Positions 7,978 through 16,158 are shown, numbered from the stretch's first letter. The stretch: DNA of 35,613 nt from Pseudomonas defluvii (GCF_001695625.1 NZ_MBPN01000051.1:1-35613); one strand, 5' to 3'. Notes: generated by a model from the letters alone, not told the origin. Program-made: numbers and translations.

Positions 7978-9270
7978 ATGGACGTCACCGCAACCCTGAG
8001 CCTGGGCGATCCACTGGAACCTGCACGCAAGGCAACTGCCGACATGCTGCAGAACCGCGAGCGGACCTTCTCGCTGCCCCAACCGTTCTACAACGACGAG
8101 CGCCTGTTCCAGATCGACATGCAGGAGATCTTCCACAAGGAATGGCTGATCGCCGGCATGACGTGTGAAATCCCGGCCAAGGGCAACTTCCTCACCCTGG
8201 AGATCGGCAAGAACCCGATCATGGTGGTACGGGGTGCCGAAGGTCAGGTACATGCCTTCCATAACGTCTGCCGCCACCGTGGCTCGCGCCTGTGCACCAG
8301 CGACAAAGGCAAAGTGGCCAAACTGGTGTGCCCTTACCACCAGTGGACGTACGAGCTGGACGGTCGCCTGCTGTTCGCCGGTACCGAAATGGGCGCCGAC
8401 TTCGACATGAAGCAATACGGCCTGAAGCCTGTGCATGTGAAAACCGCCGGCGGCTACATCTTCGTCAGCCTGGCGGAGCACCCACCGGCCATCGACGACT
8501 TCCTCTCCACCCTGGCCCATTACATGGAGCCTTACGACATGGAGAACACCAAGGTGGCGGTGCAAACCACCTTGATGGAAAAGGCCAACTGGAAGCTGGT
8601 GCTGGAAAACAACCGCGAGTGCTACCACTGCAACGGTTCGCACCCTGAACTGCTCAAAACGCTCCTGGAATGGGACGACGTCACCGATCCACGCGCCGAC
8701 CAGGCCTTCAAGGACCACGTTGCCGCCTCTGCCGCAGCCTGGGATGCCGAGCAGATTCCGTATGCCCACGCCAGCTTCGGCCTGCGTAACCGTATTGTGC
8801 GCATGCCGCTGCTCAAAGGCACCGTATCGATGACCATGGACGGCAAGCAAGGCTGCCAGAAGCTGATGGGCCGCATCAAAAACCCGGACCTGGGCTCGAT
8901 GCGCATCCTGCACCTGCCGCACTCCTGGAACCACTGCATGGGCGACCACATGATCGTCTTTACGGTATGGCCGATCAGTGCACAGGAAACCATGGTCACC
9001 ACCAAGTGGCTGGTACACAAGGACGCCGTCGAAGGCGTCGACTATGACCCGCAGCGCATGCGTGAAGTGTGGGACGCCACCAACGACCAGGACCGTCGCC
9101 TGGCCGAAGAAAACCAGCGTGGCATCAACTCCACGGCCTACCAGCCAGGGCCGTACTCCAAGACCTATGAGTTTGGCGTGGTCAACTTCATCGACTGGTA
9201 CAGCGAGCGCATGCTGAACAACCTCGGTGCCGCACCGGCCCCCTACCTCAAGGGTGTAGCCGCACAGTAA
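7978..9270 (+). CDS. gbcA: Glycine betaine monooxygenase, Rieske oxygenase subunit
   Basis: This 430-residue Rieske non-haem iron oxygenase removes one methyl group of glycine betaine, giving dimethylglycine and formaldehyde, with GbcB as reductase. The Rieske [2Fe-2S] ligands are C98-x-H100 and C118-x2-H121. The mononuclear iron site shows NNRECYHCNGSH with H217 and H222, and an acidic partner further on. The start is the ATG at 7978 after GAGGAC (7965-7970); the product begins MDVTATLSLGD, as I remember for Pseudomonas GbcA. A TTG-initiated extension of seven residues is unlikely. Transcription is expected to depend on GbdR. A hairpin follows 17 bp after the stop. Confidence 0.97.
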   Translation: MDVTATLSLGDPLEPARKATADMLQNRERTFSLPQPFYNDERLFQIDMQEIFHKEWLIAGMTCEIPAKGNFLTLEIGKNPIMVVRGAEGQVHAFHNVCRHRGSRLCTSDKGKVAKLVCPYHQWTYELDGRLLFAGTEMGADFDMKQYGLKPVHVKTAGGYIFVSLAEHPPAIDDFLSTLAHYMEPYDMENTKVAVQTTLMEKANWKLVLENNRECYHCNGSHPELLKTLLEWDDVTDPRADQAFKDHVAASAAAWDAEQIPYAHASFGLRNRIVRMPLLKGTVSMTMDGKQGCQKLMGRIKNPDLGSMRILHLPHSWNHCMGDHMIVFTVWPISAQETMVTTKWLVHKDAVEGVDYDPQRMREVWDATNDQDRRLAEENQRGINSTAYQPGPYSKTYEFGVVNFIDWYSERMLNNLGAAPAPYLKGVAAQ

Positions 9271-9287
9271 GCGTCGCCCCCTCCCCC

Positions 9288-9337
9288 ATCGCCGGCAAGC
9301 GCGTTTCCTACACCTCGGTAGGCGCCTTGCCGGTGAT
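9288..9337. terminator. REP-like hairpin downstream of gbcA
   Basis: ATCGCCGGCAAG (9288-9299) pairs with CTTGCCGGTGAT (9326-9337), with further GCGC pairing inside. It lies just after the gbcA stop and has no T-run, so it may be a REP-type mRNA end rather than a classical intrinsic terminator. Confidence 0.5.
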
Positions 9338-9370
9338 CCAGGCGCCATGCCATCCTGCCTGTACAAAATC

Positions 9371-9966
9371 TAACCAAACAGCGCGTTGCCCAACAAACAC
9401 AGGGCCTGCGACACTTCGCGAACACTTTATCCACAAGGCAACCCACAGTTAATGTGGGCAACCCCTGTGGAAAACTGAGCCTGCGGCCAGTTCAATGACC
9501 CAACCCCCTATTGATCACTTTTTGATCAAACCTCTGAACGCCTCTAAAACCGTGGCCTGCAGAAGAAGGCGAACACCTTACCCACAGAGCAGCCAACAGA
9601 CTTTGTGCGCAACTGTGCAAGGCTGAAAAAGCCATGTGGATAAACCCGCAAAGCCCCGATTTATCGGCGTTTTCCCGATCATCGCCAGTGCTTTTGGGTG
9701 TGTTTGTATGTTTTTTGATCAAATCCTTGAACGCCTTGTATTCCGTGGCCTGTAGCCATGGGCGAACAGATTATCCACAGAAGCGCCAACAAGGATTGTG
9801 GGCAATATGCGTGCGAACGGTGCTTCATTCACAGGAGGAAAGGCTGGAAAAACCCCAGGTGCAACTGGTCAAAATCTGATCAAACGACTACAGGCCACGT
9901 AATACGTGGCCTGTAGTCATAGGCAAACACTTTATCCACAGAACCGCCAACAGACTTTGTGAGCAA
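9371..9966 (+). repeat. Four spaced repeat units carrying DnaA boxes (gbcA-etfB intergenic)
   Basis: The 699-bp gap 9271-9969 has no convincing gene and is filled by repeat units. Units B, C and D share, in order, TGATCAAA (9523, 9716, 9877), GTGGCCTG (9552, 9745, 9906), a DnaA-box word (9578 TTACCCACA; 9771 and 9932 TTATCCACA), GCCAAC (9592, 9785, 9946) and TTGTGNGCAA (9603, 9796, 9957). The internal distances are identical in all three: 29, 26, 14 and 25 bp. Unit A (box at 9427) keeps AGGGCCTG at -26 and ATGTGGGCAA at +25 but only a weak TGATCAAA-like word near 9371. Unit periods are 151, 193 and 161 bp. Unit D ends three bases before the etfB stop. An extra inverted perfect box lies at 9635-9643. 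Confidence 0.85.
9886..9918. other. Perfect 15-bp inverted repeat inside repeat unit D
   Basis: GACTACAGGCCACGT (9886-9900) and ACGTGGCCTGTAGTC (9904-9918) form a perfect stem with a 3-nt loop (AAT). It includes the GTGGCCTG word of the unit. It lies 52 bp beyond the etfB stop, so it could end etf transcription, but neither strand has a T-run. Units B and C lack the left arm. Confidence 0.7.
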
Positions 9967-9969
9967 CTG

Positions 9970-10740
9970 TCAGCGCAGCACACCTTCTTCGATCAACAGC
10001 TTCAGAATGGCCTCGGCACCCGCTTGCGGAGTGAGGTCCTTGAGTACCTGGCCACCGCCGCCGCTGGCCTTGGCGGTAGCGGCTTTCATGCGGTCGGCAC
10101 CACTCTTGGCCTTGATCACTTTCAGGCGCTTGGGACGCGGCTTGGCGGGCTGCAGTTCTGCGCCGGTGAGTAACGTGTCTTCAACGATCGCCACATGGCG
10201 TGCCGCCAATACCCCGCGCCGCGCCGGGCCAAACGCGCTCTGGCGTGGTTTGGGCGCAGCGTTATCCACAGTGGCCAACATCGGCAGGCGCACCTTCAGC
10301 CGGCGCCGCTGGCCACGCGGCAGGGCCTGCAGCACCTGTGCAACGCCGTTGTGGATAGATTCCACCTCAGCCAGCCCCACCACCAGCGGCCAGCCCAGGC
10401 GCTCGGCCAGGAGGAACGGCAGCATGCCCGAGCCTTCGCCGGTTTCTGCCTGGCTACCGGTCAGTACCAGTTGTGCTCCGGCATCGCGCAGGTAGTCCCC
10501 CAGGACAACGAGCGCATCGCTGCCAGCCGGTTGTTCGAGTACGTCCAGTTGCGCCAGCCCCATGCCCAGGTAGCTGCGCAGTGCCGGCTCCTGCGGGTCG
10601 CCGGCATGCAGCACCTGCAAGTTATCCCCAGCCAGTTGCAAGCCCAATTCGACTGCACGGGCATCCTGTTCAGCACGCCGGGCCCGACCCGAGGTCGGGT
10701 GGGCGCCAATTGAAACCAGGCTGATGACCTTAGTGTTCAT
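9970..10740 (-). CDS. etfB: Electron transfer flavoprotein beta subunit (dimethylglycine catabolism)
   Basis: This 256-residue ETF beta-type protein has the nucleotide-binding fold start TKVISLVSIGAHPTSGRARRAEQD, the GSQAETGEGSGMLPFLLAERL segment at about 94-114 (normally G.QA.D...GQ), and a Lys- and Ala-rich C-terminal part. It pairs with the alpha subunit encoded just upstream (14-bp gap) to carry electrons from dimethylglycine dehydrogenase DgcAB. It is the last gene of the minus-strand operon. Two DnaA-box words lie in the coding sequence: a perfect one at 10262 read as GTG-GAT-AAC (V-D-N) and a near match at 10350. The symbol follows usage for this family; the gene is not the housekeeping etfB. 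Confidence 0.88.
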   Translation of the reverse strand: MNTKVISLVSIGAHPTSGRARRAEQDARAVELGLQLAGDNLQVLHAGDPQEPALRSYLGMGLAQLDVLEQPAGSDALVVLGDYLRDAGAQLVLTGSQAETGEGSGMLPFLLAERLGWPLVVGLAEVESIHNGVAQVLQALPRGQRRRLKVRLPMLATVDNAAPKPRQSAFGPARRGVLAARHVAIVEDTLLTGAELQPAKPRPKRLKVIKAKSGADRMKAATAKASGGGGQVLKDLTPQAGAEAILKLLIEEGVLR

Positions 10741-10754
10741 AGCTATCCCCTGCT

Positions 10755-11975
10755 CTACGCGGCATCGCGCTTGGCTTCGTTGCGGTAGTTATCCACAGCG
10801 GCAATCAGCGCCTTGAGGATCGCTGCGCTGTCGCCGATCACCGAGAGATCGGCCCGTTTGATCATGTCGCAACCCGGGTCGAGGTTGACCGCCACCACCT
10901 TGTCGCAGGCCCCAATGCCCTGCAGGTGCTGGATCGCCCCCGAGATACCCACAGCCAGGTAGACCCGCGCCGTGACCCAGGTACCGGTCGCGCCGACCTG
11001 ACGGTTACGCGGCATGAAGCCATCGTCCACCGCCACCCGCGAAGCGCCTTCGGTGGCGCCCAGCGCAACGGTAGCGCGGTGGAACAGGTCCCAGTCCTTG
11101 ACGCCATTGCCGCCAGAGACGATGAACTCGGCCTCGGCCATGGCAATCGCCGCCGGGTCGACGGCCACCGGGCCGAGGTCTTCGATGCGTGCCAGGCTAC
11201 GGACCACGGCTGTGGATAAGGTCACCGGCAGCACTTCGTGGCGGGTTTCACTGACCGGCTCGGCGCATTCGGCCGAGGCCAGAATCAGCCGCGGCAGGTC
11301 ACGAATCAGGTCTTGCTGGCCCGCCCCCGCACGGCCGCTGCACAGGCCATCCTTGACTTGCCAGACGCGGGTTGCCGGCCGCTCGCCCAATGCTGCAGCA
11401 AAGCGCCGCCCCAACTCAGCGCCACCGGTGCGGCTGTCAGGCAGCAGCCAGTGGCGTGGGTTGAACTGGTTATCCACAGCGCGCAGGCCCTGGACCCGTT
11501 GCTCCGGTGCATAACCGTCAAAGGCATCACCTTCGATCACCAACAGGCGGTCAACACCGGCCGTGTCGAATTTGCTTTCCTTGTGCTCGCCAAACAGCAC
11601 CGCCAGTACCGCACCGTCACTGCCAGCCAAGCCACGGGCGAGCCCCAACAGGTCGCGGTCGTGACTGCTAAGGCGACCACCGACCATGTCCGGCACCACG
11701 GCAATGTAGAAGGCAGGCGCGGCCAGTTGATGCAGCGGCAGCTGCACCTCGACCGCTGCACTGCGCTTGTTGCTGCTGCCCTGCTGGGCGCCACTGCGGT
11801 CGATTCGCTTGATGCCGTTAGGGCCAATGAAACCGACAGCATGAGGGTTCTTGCGGATCAGGCCGTTCGGGCCCATCCACGTCGTTTGTTGTGTCTGCAT
11901 GGCCGCATGCAACGGGTGCAGGCGGTTGCGGGCGATCCACTCAGCGCGAGGGTCGCGGCGAATAATGTCGCTCAT
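10755..11975 (-). CDS. etfA: Electron transfer flavoprotein alpha subunit (dimethylglycine catabolism)
   Basis: This 406-residue ETF alpha subunit has a C-terminal FAD-binding domain (SGGNGVKDWDLFHRATVALG, then RQVGATGTWVTARVYLAVGI, then NLDPGCDMIKRADLSVIGD). The N-terminus carries about 80 residues more than common ETF alpha chains, rich in Arg and Asn (GPNGLIRKNP, GPNGIKRI). It starts at ATG 11975, overlapping the dgcB stop by one base (TGATG), with GGAGG inside dgcB as ribosome-binding site. Three perfect DnaA boxes lie in the frame: 10789 and 11470 (both GTG-GAT-AAC, V-D-N) and 11211 (TTA-TCC-ACA, L-S-T), where the TTA is a rare codon for this genome type. Confidence 0.9.
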   Translation of the reverse strand: MSDIIRRDPRAEWIARNRLHPLHAAMQTQQTTWMGPNGLIRKNPHAVGFIGPNGIKRIDRSGAQQGSSNKRSAAVEVQLPLHQLAAPAFYIAVVPDMVGGRLSSHDRDLLGLARGLAGSDGAVLAVLFGEHKESKFDTAGVDRLLVIEGDAFDGYAPEQRVQGLRAVDNQFNPRHWLLPDSRTGGAELGRRFAAALGERPATRVWQVKDGLCSGRAGAGQQDLIRDLPRLILASAECAEPVSETRHEVLPVTLSTAVVRSLARIEDLGPVAVDPAAIAMAEAEFIVSGGNGVKDWDLFHRATVALGATEGASRVAVDDGFMPRNRQVGATGTWVTARVYLAVGISGAIQHLQGIGACDKVVAVNLDPGCDMIKRADLSVIGDSAAILKALIAAVDNYRNEAKRDAA

Positions 11976-13924
11976 CAATGCACCTCCGCAGCGCTACGTT
12001 TGGCCGCTGCCGACTTATTCACAGGCAGTTCGTCTTCAAGCAAGGCATCGGCGACCAGTTCTGCCAGGTCCTTGATCAATGGGCGTGGCTCAACCACCCC
12101 TTCGAGCATGGCCGTGCATTGCGGACAACCTACCGCCACCAACTCGGCGCCGGTTTCGCGGATATCTTCCATGCGCATGTCGGGAATACGCTGCTTGCCC
12201 GGAATGTCGGTGATCGGCGCACCGCCGCCACCGCCACAGCAACGGGACCGGAAACCCGAGCGCTGCATTTCCTTGACCTCGATACCCAGCGCACGCAAGA
12301 CCTCACGCGGCGCCTCGTACTCGCCGTTGTAGCGGCCCAGGTAGCACGGGTCGTGATAGGTGACGCTGCTGCCCTTGTGCTGGCCGAGATTGAGCGCGCC
12401 GGCGCCAATCAGCTCGGCAATGTAGGTGCTGTGATGCTGTACCAGGTAATCGCCGCCAAAGGCCGCATATTCGTTCTTGAGTACATGGAAGCTGTGCGGA
12501 TCGCAGGTGACGATACGCTTGAAACGGTACTTGCCCAGGGTCTGAATGTTGCGCTTGGCCAGCGCCTGGAACGTCGCCTCGTCGCCCAGGCGACGGGCCA
12601 CGTCACCGCTGTCGCGCTCTTCCAGGCCCAGCACGGCGAAGTCTACAGCGGCCGCCTTGAGCACTTTGACGAACGCACGCAGGGTGCGCTGATTGCGCAT
12701 GTCGAAGGCGCCGTCACCGACCCAGAACAGCACGTCTGCAGTTTTCTTCTCGGCCAGAACCTCAAGGTTCAGGTCGGCGGCCCAGTTCATCCGCCCGCCC
12801 GGTGCAAAGCCACCCGGGTTGTCGGTGGCGATCAGGTTTTCCAGCACTTCGGCGCCCTTGTTCGGGGTTGCGCCTTTCTCCAGTGTCAGGTGCCGGCGCA
12901 TGTCGACGATGGCATCGACGTGCTCGATCATCATCGGGCACTCTTCCACGCAGGCGCGGCAGGTGGTGCACGACCAGAGGGTTTCGGCATCGACCAGACC
13001 ATTGACGATCGGTTGATGCGGGTTGCCGCCGTGCTCACCAATCGGCTTGCCCGGATAGGGGCTGCCGGCGAACTTCGCATCGGTACCACCGGCCAGGCCG
13101 ACGACCATGTCCTGAATCAGTTTCTTCGGGTTCAACGGCTGGCCCGCGGCAAACGCCGGGCAGGCCGCTTCACACTTGCCGCACTGCACGCAGGCGTCAA
13201 AACCCAGCAGTTGGTTCCAGGTGAAGTCCTTGGGCTTTTCTACGCCCAATGGCGCGTTGCGGTCTTCCAGGTCCAGCGGTTTGAGCCCGGTGGAACGACC
13301 GCCACCGAAACGCTCGGCACGGCGGTGCCAGGCCAGGTGCAGGGCACCGGCGAAGGCGTGTTTCATTGGCCCGCCCCAGGTCATGCCGAAAAACAGCTCG
13401 GACACACCCCAGAGCACACCGACACCGAGCAGGGCTACCAGCAACCAGCCGCCAAAGCCCTCCGGCAGAATGCCAGCCACCGGCAAGGTGGCGAGGAAGA
13501 AGCTTGCAGCGAACACCAGCAGGCTTTTCGGCAGGCGCATCCACGGGCCTTTGGACAACCGCGCAGGCGGGTTCAGGCGGCGCTTGTAGACGAACAGCGC
13601 ACCGCCAAACATCAGCACCGTGGCCAGCAGCAAGGCATAGCCGAGAATGCGGTTATGCAAGCCAAAACCGTGTACCAGGATCGCCAGCACCGCCGCCAGC
13701 ACAAAGCCGCCTGCAGTCGCCACGTGGGTGTTGGCCATGTACTTGTCACGCGCGACCACATGGTGCAGGTCGACCATGTAGCGGCGCGGCATGGCCAGCA
13801 AACCGCCGAGCAGGTCGACCTTGGACGGACGGCCACGCCGCCACATGCGCACCCGGCGCAAGGCGCCGAGCACCGCCAGGCCAATGGCAGCGAACAGCAG
13901 GATGGGTAGAAGGGTGTTCAACAT
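11975..13924 (-). CDS. dgcB: Dimethylglycine catabolism membrane iron-sulfur protein DgcB
   Basis: This 649-residue membrane protein has N-terminal transmembrane segments at about 3-22, 70-88, 92-112, 133-152 and 158-180. Two [4Fe-4S] ferredoxin motifs follow (C245-x2-C248-x2-C251-x3-C255 and C319-x2-C322-x2-C325-x3-C329), then a C-terminal half with CCG-type cysteine motifs (DPCYLGRYNG, RCCGGGGG, GCPQCTAML) as in heterodisulfide-reductase-like subunits. It works with DgcA in demethylating dimethylglycine to sarcosine and probably moves electrons between the flavoenzyme, ETF and the quinone pool (inference). The start at 13924 opens the first TM helix; an in-frame start at 13978 would lie in a REP region. 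A DnaA-box word TTATTCACA occurs at 12015. Confidence 0.93.
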   Translation of the reverse strand: MLNTLLPILLFAAIGLAVLGALRRVRMWRRGRPSKVDLLGGLLAMPRRYMVDLHHVVARDKYMANTHVATAGGFVLAAVLAILVHGFGLHNRILGYALLLATVLMFGGALFVYKRRLNPPARLSKGPWMRLPKSLLVFAASFFLATLPVAGILPEGFGGWLLVALLGVGVLWGVSELFFGMTWGGPMKHAFAGALHLAWHRRAERFGGGRSTGLKPLDLEDRNAPLGVEKPKDFTWNQLLGFDACVQCGKCEAACPAFAAGQPLNPKKLIQDMVVGLAGGTDAKFAGSPYPGKPIGEHGGNPHQPIVNGLVDAETLWSCTTCRACVEECPMMIEHVDAIVDMRRHLTLEKGATPNKGAEVLENLIATDNPGGFAPGGRMNWAADLNLEVLAEKKTADVLFWVGDGAFDMRNQRTLRAFVKVLKAAAVDFAVLGLEERDSGDVARRLGDEATFQALAKRNIQTLGKYRFKRIVTCDPHSFHVLKNEYAAFGGDYLVQHHSTYIAELIGAGALNLGQHKGSSVTYHDPCYLGRYNGEYEAPREVLRALGIEVKEMQRSGFRSRCCGGGGGAPITDIPGKQRIPDMRMEDIRETGAELVAVGCPQCTAMLEGVVEPRPLIKDLAELVADALLEDELPVNKSAAAKRSAAEVH

Positions 13925-13981
13925 GGGAGGCTCCCACAACAGCGGTTGCAAGGGGTTCAGGCCCTTGGAATCCTGCACCGG

Positions 13982-14075
13982 CCCCGTGGGAGCGGGCGTG
14001 CCCGCGAATGCGTCAGATCAGACAACGGTGTTGTTCGTGCTGGCGCTGTCGCGAGCTTGCCCGCTCCCACTGGGG
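13982..14075. repeat. Inverted REP pair between dgcA and dgcB
   Basis: GTGGGAGCGGGC (13986-13997) and GCCCGCTCCCAC (14059-14070) are exact complements, flanked by CCCC and GGGG and each followed or preceded by the gcccgcgaa / tcgcgagc element typical of P. putida REP sequences. It sits in a 173-bp gap inside the operon and could differentially stabilise the dgcA message. Confidence 0.8.
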
Positions 14076-14097
14076 CCGATGTGTGCCGACTGAGCGA

Positions 14098-16158
14098 TCA
14101 GAAGTCCTTGCACAGGCGCAAGGCGTCGTAGATTGCTGCGTGCGTGTTGCGCTGAGCGACACAGTCACCGATGCGATAGAGCAGGTAACCTTCGCCCGGC
14201 TGGCTGAGAATCGGCTGCGGCTGGATCGCGAACAGGGCTTCGATGTCGATCTGACCCTTGTTGCGCGAGCCTTCCTTCAGTGCGTAGTAGATCGCTTCGT
14301 CCGGACGCACGCCGTTCTCGATCACCACCTGGTCGACCACCCGCTCTTCCTTGGCGCCGGTGTATTCGTTCTCCAGCACCGCCACCAGCTTGTCGCCCTC
14401 GCGGTAGACCTTTTCCAGCATGAGGTCGCCGGTCATGATCACTTCTTTCGGGTACATGCTGCGGTAGTAGGTCGGGAACGACGTACCGCCAATGGCCACA
14501 CCCGGCTTGATGTCGTCGGTGACGATCTCGACCTGGCTGCCCTTGTCGGCGATGAAGTCGGCCACCGACATCCCGGTGAATTCACAGATAGTGTCGTACA
14601 CCAGCACGTTCTTGCCCGGCGCAACCTTGCCGTCGAGCACGTCCCAACTGCTGACCACCAGCCCTTCGGCAGCGCCCCAGTGTTCGTTCTGCTCCAGGAA
14701 CGGATGCCCGCCCACGGCCAGCACGACCACATCGGGGCGCAGGTCGAGGATGCTCGCCGCGTCGGCGGCGGTGCCCAAGCGCAGGTCAACCTTCAACCGC
14801 GCCAGCTCCAGTTGGTACCAGCGGGTGATACCGGCAATCTGGTCACGTTGCGGTGCCTTGGACGCCGTCGTGATCTGCCCGCCAATGGCGTCCTTTTTCT
14901 CGAACAGGGTAACGTCATGGCCACGTTCGGCAGCCACGCGGGCAGCCTCCATCCCGGCGGGGCCTGCACCAACCACCACCACCTTGCGTTTCGGCCCGGT
15001 GGACTTCTCGATGATGTGCGGCACGCCCATGTATTCACGGGAGGTCGCGGCGTTCTGGATGCACAGCACATCCAGGCCTTGGTACTGGCGGTCGATGCAG
15101 TAGTTGGCACCGACGCATTGCTTGATCTGGTCGACCTGGCCCATCTTGATCTTGGCGATCAGGTGCGGGTCGGCGATGTGCGCACGGGTCATGCCGACCA
15201 TGTCGACATAGCCGCCTTCCAGAATGCGTGTGGCCTGGTTCGGGTCCTTGATGTTCTGTGCGTGCAGCACCGGAACCTTGACCACTTCCTTGATACCGGC
15301 CGCCAGGTGCAGGAACGGCTCTGGCGGGTAGCTCATGTTCGGAATCACGTTGGCCAGGGTGTTATGGGTGTCACACCCAGAGCCGATCACACCAAAGAAA
15401 TCGACCATGCCGGTGGCATCGTAGTACTTGGCGATTTCCTTCATGTCTTCATGGCTGAGGCCATCGGGGTGGAACTCATCCCCGCAAATACGCATGCCGA
15501 CGCAGAAATCCGGGCCGACTTCAGCCCGTACAGCCTTGAGCACTTCCAGGCCGAAACGCATGCGCTTCTCGAAGGTACCGCCCCATTCGTCGGTACGCTT
15601 GTTGACCCGTGGGCTCCAGAACTGGTCGATCATGTGCTGGTGCACCGCCGACAGCTCGACGCCGTCCAGGCCACCTTCCTTGGCCCGGCGCGCGGCCTGG
15701 GCATAGTTGCCGATCACCCGCCAGATTTCTTCCGGCTCGATGGTCTTGCAGGTAGCCCGGTGTACCGGCTCACGGATACCCGACGGCGACATCAGGGTTG
15801 GCCAGTGTTCACCGTCCCAGCGCGAGCGACGGCCCATGTGGGTAATCTGGATCATGATCTTGGCGCCATGCTTGTGCATGGCATCGGCCAGGTTCTGGAA
15901 ATGCGGGATGATCCGGTCGGTGGCCAGGTTGACCGATTTCCACCAGCCCTGCGGGCTGTCGATGGCCACCACCGAGGAGCCACCACAAATGGCCAGGCCG
16001 ATACCGCCCTTGGCTTTCTCTTCGTAGTACTTCACGTAGCGCTCGGTGGTCATGCCGCCGTCGGTGGCATAAACCTCGGCGTGCGCGGTGCTGAGTACGC
16101 GGTTACGGATGGTCAGTTTGCCGATCTGGATCGGCTGGAACATTGCTTCGAAAGCCAT
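14098..16158 (-). CDS. dgcA: Dimethylglycine catabolism flavoenzyme DgcA (NADH:flavin oxidoreductase family)
   Basis: This 686-residue enzyme of the trimethylamine dehydrogenase/dienoyl-CoA reductase group converts dimethylglycine to sarcosine. An FMN-binding TIM barrel spans 1 to about 340 (Old Yellow Enzyme type, with DGVELSAVHQHMIDQF at 165-180), followed by an iron-sulfur segment and a second nucleotide-binding half with VVVVGAGPAGMEAARVAAERG split at 393-413. The cysteine segment reads C348-VGANY-C354 with C366 further on, whereas related enzymes have four cysteines (C-x2-C-x2/3-C-x11/12-C); position 351, the usual second ligand, is alanine. The downstream dgcB follows after a REP pair; upstream DUF5943 is 15 bp away. 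Confidence 0.95.
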   Translation of the reverse strand: MAFEAMFQPIQIGKLTIRNRVLSTAHAEVYATDGGMTTERYVKYYEEKAKGGIGLAICGGSSVVAIDSPQGWWKSVNLATDRIIPHFQNLADAMHKHGAKIMIQITHMGRRSRWDGEHWPTLMSPSGIREPVHRATCKTIEPEEIWRVIGNYAQAARRAKEGGLDGVELSAVHQHMIDQFWSPRVNKRTDEWGGTFEKRMRFGLEVLKAVRAEVGPDFCVGMRICGDEFHPDGLSHEDMKEIAKYYDATGMVDFFGVIGSGCDTHNTLANVIPNMSYPPEPFLHLAAGIKEVVKVPVLHAQNIKDPNQATRILEGGYVDMVGMTRAHIADPHLIAKIKMGQVDQIKQCVGANYCIDRQYQGLDVLCIQNAATSREYMGVPHIIEKSTGPKRKVVVVGAGPAGMEAARVAAERGHDVTLFEKKDAIGGQITTASKAPQRDQIAGITRWYQLELARLKVDLRLGTAADAASILDLRPDVVVLAVGGHPFLEQNEHWGAAEGLVVSSWDVLDGKVAPGKNVLVYDTICEFTGMSVADFIADKGSQVEIVTDDIKPGVAIGGTSFPTYYRSMYPKEVIMTGDLMLEKVYREGDKLVAVLENEYTGAKEERVVDQVVIENGVRPDEAIYYALKEGSRNKGQIDIEALFAIQPQPILSQPGEGYLLYRIGDCVAQRNTHAAIYDALRLCKDF

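Larger units (their letters stand above)
9427..11478. other. DnaA-box cluster (candidate datA/DARS-like locus)
   Basis: Eight exact TTATCCACA words occur here: 9427, 9771, 9932, 10262, 10789 and 11470 on plus, 9635 and 11211 on minus. One-mismatch words are at 9466 (-), 9578, 9825, 10350 (-) and 10622; TTATTCACA, which also fits the consensus TTATNCACA, is at 12015. With equal base composition a given 9-mer is expected on either strand about once per 131 kb, so eight in 2 kb is extreme. I noticed none elsewhere in the window. Four perfect boxes are intergenic and four are inside etfB and etfA. DnaA binds these sites in oriC, datA and DARS loci; no dnaA, dnaN or gidA lies nearby, so this is not the usual oriC. 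Confidence 0.8.

Noticed and set aside
7906..9366. 486-codon minus-strand frame opposite gbcA
   Set aside because: Shadow of a GC-rich gene; its composition (Val, Gly, His, Arg) lacks any domain, while gbcA on plus is certain.
9492..9879. Short frames in the gbcA-etfB gap as genes
   Set aside because: They contain the DnaA-box repeats, have no ribosome-binding sites and no family resemblance.
9371..9966. CRISPR array
   Set aside because: Repeats are degenerate, composed of several separate words, and unit spacing varies (151-193 bp) with no uniform spacers; no cas genes are present.
9371..9969. Chromosomal origin (oriC)
   Set aside because: DnaA boxes are present, but the pseudomonad oriC lies beside dnaA/rpmH. 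No replication gene and no clear AT-rich unwinding region is found here.
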